Shown piece by piece: positions 62,992-64,000 of a stretch of DNA of 64,000 nt. Numbering within the stretch: the stretch's first letter is position 1; each line of letters begins with the position of its first letter. The stretch lies in contig JALHPF010000006.1 of the NCBI GenBank assembly GCA_022842595.1, forward strand, positions 114,790-178,789, in the 5' to 3' direction. The translations under genes and the position numbers were made by a program. Source of the DNA: Rubrivivax sp. (GTDB taxonomy: Bacteria; Pseudomonadota; Gammaproteobacteria; Burkholderiales; Burkholderiaceae_C). The notes beneath the pieces were generated by a model. The model was not told where the DNA came from. It saw only the letters and a list, made by a program, of their open reading frames with translations, and did not search any database.

Positions 62992-64000
62992 GCCAGCACA
63001 CGCTGCAACTGCAACGCCTCGGCGACATGCGCCGTGCCCACCTGCGGTGCACCGGCCAGGTCCGCAATGGTGCGCGCGACCTTCAGCACGCGGTGCAGGC
63101 GCCGGCCCGACCAGGCCAATTTTTCGGCCGCGGTCTGCAGGAAGCGGGCGGCGGCAGGTTCGAGCACGCAGTGCAGGTCGATGTCACTGGCCTCCAGGGC
63201 AGCGTTCGGCCGGCCCTGGCGCTGCACCGCGCTGCCACGAGCGGCGGCCACACGTTGCGCCACCTCGGCACTGGGCTCGCCATCGGGTGCGGCCAGCAGC
63301 GCCGCCGGGCTCGCTGCCAGCACTTCCACCTGCAGGTCGATGCGGTCGAGCAGCGGTCCGGACAGCTTCGCCTGGTAGCGCGCCACGGCCTCGGGCGTGC
63401 AGCGGCAGGCACGCGCGCCAGGACCGGCGGTGGCGGCCGCGCCCAGCCAACCGCAGGGGCAGGGGTTCATGGCCGCCACCAGCTGGAAGCGCGCCGGGAA
63501 ACAGGCCTGGCGGGCGGCGCGTGAGATCGTCACGCGGCCGGTTTCGAGCGGTTCGCGCAAGGCTTCGAGTGCCGCGCGCGGGAACTCGGGCAGTTCGTCG
63601 AGGAAGAGCACGCCGGCGTGGGCCAGCGAGATTTCGCCCGGCCGCGGTGGCGAACCGCCACCCACCAGCGCCACCGCGCTGCAGGTGTGGTGCGGTGACC
63701 GTACCGGCCGGTGCCCGCTGCTGGCGCGGACCTCGCCAGCCTCGCCGGTGTTCGACAGGCCCTGCAGCGCCGCAGCGGCCAGCGCTTCGTCTTCGGGCAG
63801 CGGCGGCAGCAGGCCGGCCAGACGCTGCGCCAGCATCGACTTGCCGGTGCCCGGCGGGCCCACCAGCAGCAGGCTGTGGCCGCCGGCCGCAGCGATCTCC
63901 AGGGCCCGCTTGGCGCCGGCCTGGCCCTTGACGTCGCGCAGGTCCGGGCCGGCAAGGGCCGCCAGTGCCGGCCAGGGCCGGGCCGGCGGCAGCGGGACCG
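62985..64000 (-). CDS. comM: YifB/ComM-family magnesium-chelatase-like ATPase, 5' end outside the window
   Basis: AAA+ helicase that in naturally transformable bacteria promotes branch migration during integration of incoming DNA. The frame is open to the right edge, so the start is missing. Visible parts are DLRDVKGQAGAKRALEIAAAGGHSLLL, Walker A GPPGTGKSML, Walker B VLFLDELPEF, the sensor segment AAMNPCPCGWLG, and the C-terminal Mg-chelatase domain (KLSGPLLDRIDLQVEV, TIADLAG). About 338 residues of the usual ~500 are in view. It converges on priA with a 19-bp gap. Confidence 0.93.
   Translation of the reverse strand, partial: VPLPPARPWPALAALAGPDLRDVKGQAGAKRALEIAAAGGHSLLLVGPPGTGKSMLAQRLAGLLPPLPEDEALAAAALQGLSNTGEAGEVRASSGHRPVRSPHHTCSAVALVGGGSPPRPGEISLAHAGVLFLDELPEFPRAALEALREPLETGRVTISRAARQACFPARFQLVAAMNPCPCGWLGAAATAGPGARACRCTPEAVARYQAKLSGPLLDRIDLQVEVLAASPAALLAAPDGEPSAEVAQRVAAARGSAVQRQGRPNAALEASDIDLHCVLEPAAARFLQTAAEKLAWSGRRLHRVLKVARTIADLAGAPQVGTAHVAEALQLQRVLAG

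Overview
The window is GC-rich chromosomal DNA with tightly packed genes. It looks like a betaproteobacterium of the order Burkholderiales, in the Rubrivivax/Leptothrix/Ideonella neighbourhood. This rests on the complete atpIBEFHAGDC order, hemE next to priA, a BirA without its DNA-binding domain, PEP-CTERM surface proteins and a three-hairpin intergenic repeat of a type I associate from memory with Comamonadaceae-like genomes. No search was run. I see no rRNA, tRNA, CRISPR array, insertion sequence or prophage. Most of the window is core chromosome, with small accessory modules between.

Region by region. 1-2.5 kb: an ECF sigma factor (5' end outside the window), its anti-sigma factor and a BenE transporter. 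2.5-4.2 kb, minus strand: a cytosolic-looking subtilase followed by a tiny stand-alone protein resembling a subtilase propeptide. 4.4-9.4 kb: gshB, a questin-oxidase-like protein, the ABC-F ATPase Uup and an aldo/keto reductase. 9.4-13 kb: an extracytoplasmic set of a DOMON PEP-CTERM protein, a Tat-exported PhoX-type phosphatase and a second PEP-CTERM protein. 13-15.5 kb, minus strand: a triple-PAS diguanylate cyclase overlapping speD. 15.5-18.6 kb: tkt and gap, ending in an intrinsic terminator. 18.8-20.9 kb: a secreted subtilase with a PKD-like domain and GlyGly-CTERM-like tail. 20.8-22.6 kb, minus strand: a SET-domain protein, birA and a small membrane-anchored protein. 22.7-26.7 kb: topB, a DUF167 protein and an AEC transporter.

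27.5-33.3 kb holds a self-contained module. A MocR-type regulator is divergent from five genes (LysE, EamA, aminotransferase, PhzF-like, glyoxalase-like), each start overlapping the previous stop by 4 bp. The divergent spacer carries a perfect 11-bp inverted repeat plus TGTAT elements at about helical spacing. 33.3-38.6 kb: cytochrome c', a cytochrome b561-like protein, a GNAT enzyme, an aldose epimerase/SMP-30 lactonase pair and glpD. 38.6-41.5 kb, minus strand: a DsbD-like reductase with a redoxin. 41.6-49 kb: the complete F1Fo ATP synthase operon with a TATAAT promoter, a pyrimidine-rich atpE leader and a 15-bp terminal hairpin.

49.1-52.3 kb: a DUF1800/DUF1501 pair in which the DUF1800 gene is interrupted by one in-frame amber codon. 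52.4-59.4 kb: PPK2, XdhC-like, two TPM proteins with LemA, a Rossmann-like protein and an S9 peptidase. 59.4-64 kb: hemE, a 376-bp spacer with a perfect DnaA box and a perfect IHF consensus, priA, and comM running off the right edge.

The observations most worth following are the MocR module and its operator, the DnaA/IHF spacer before priA, the in-trans propeptide next to a leaderless subtilase, and the diguanylate cyclase-speD coupling.
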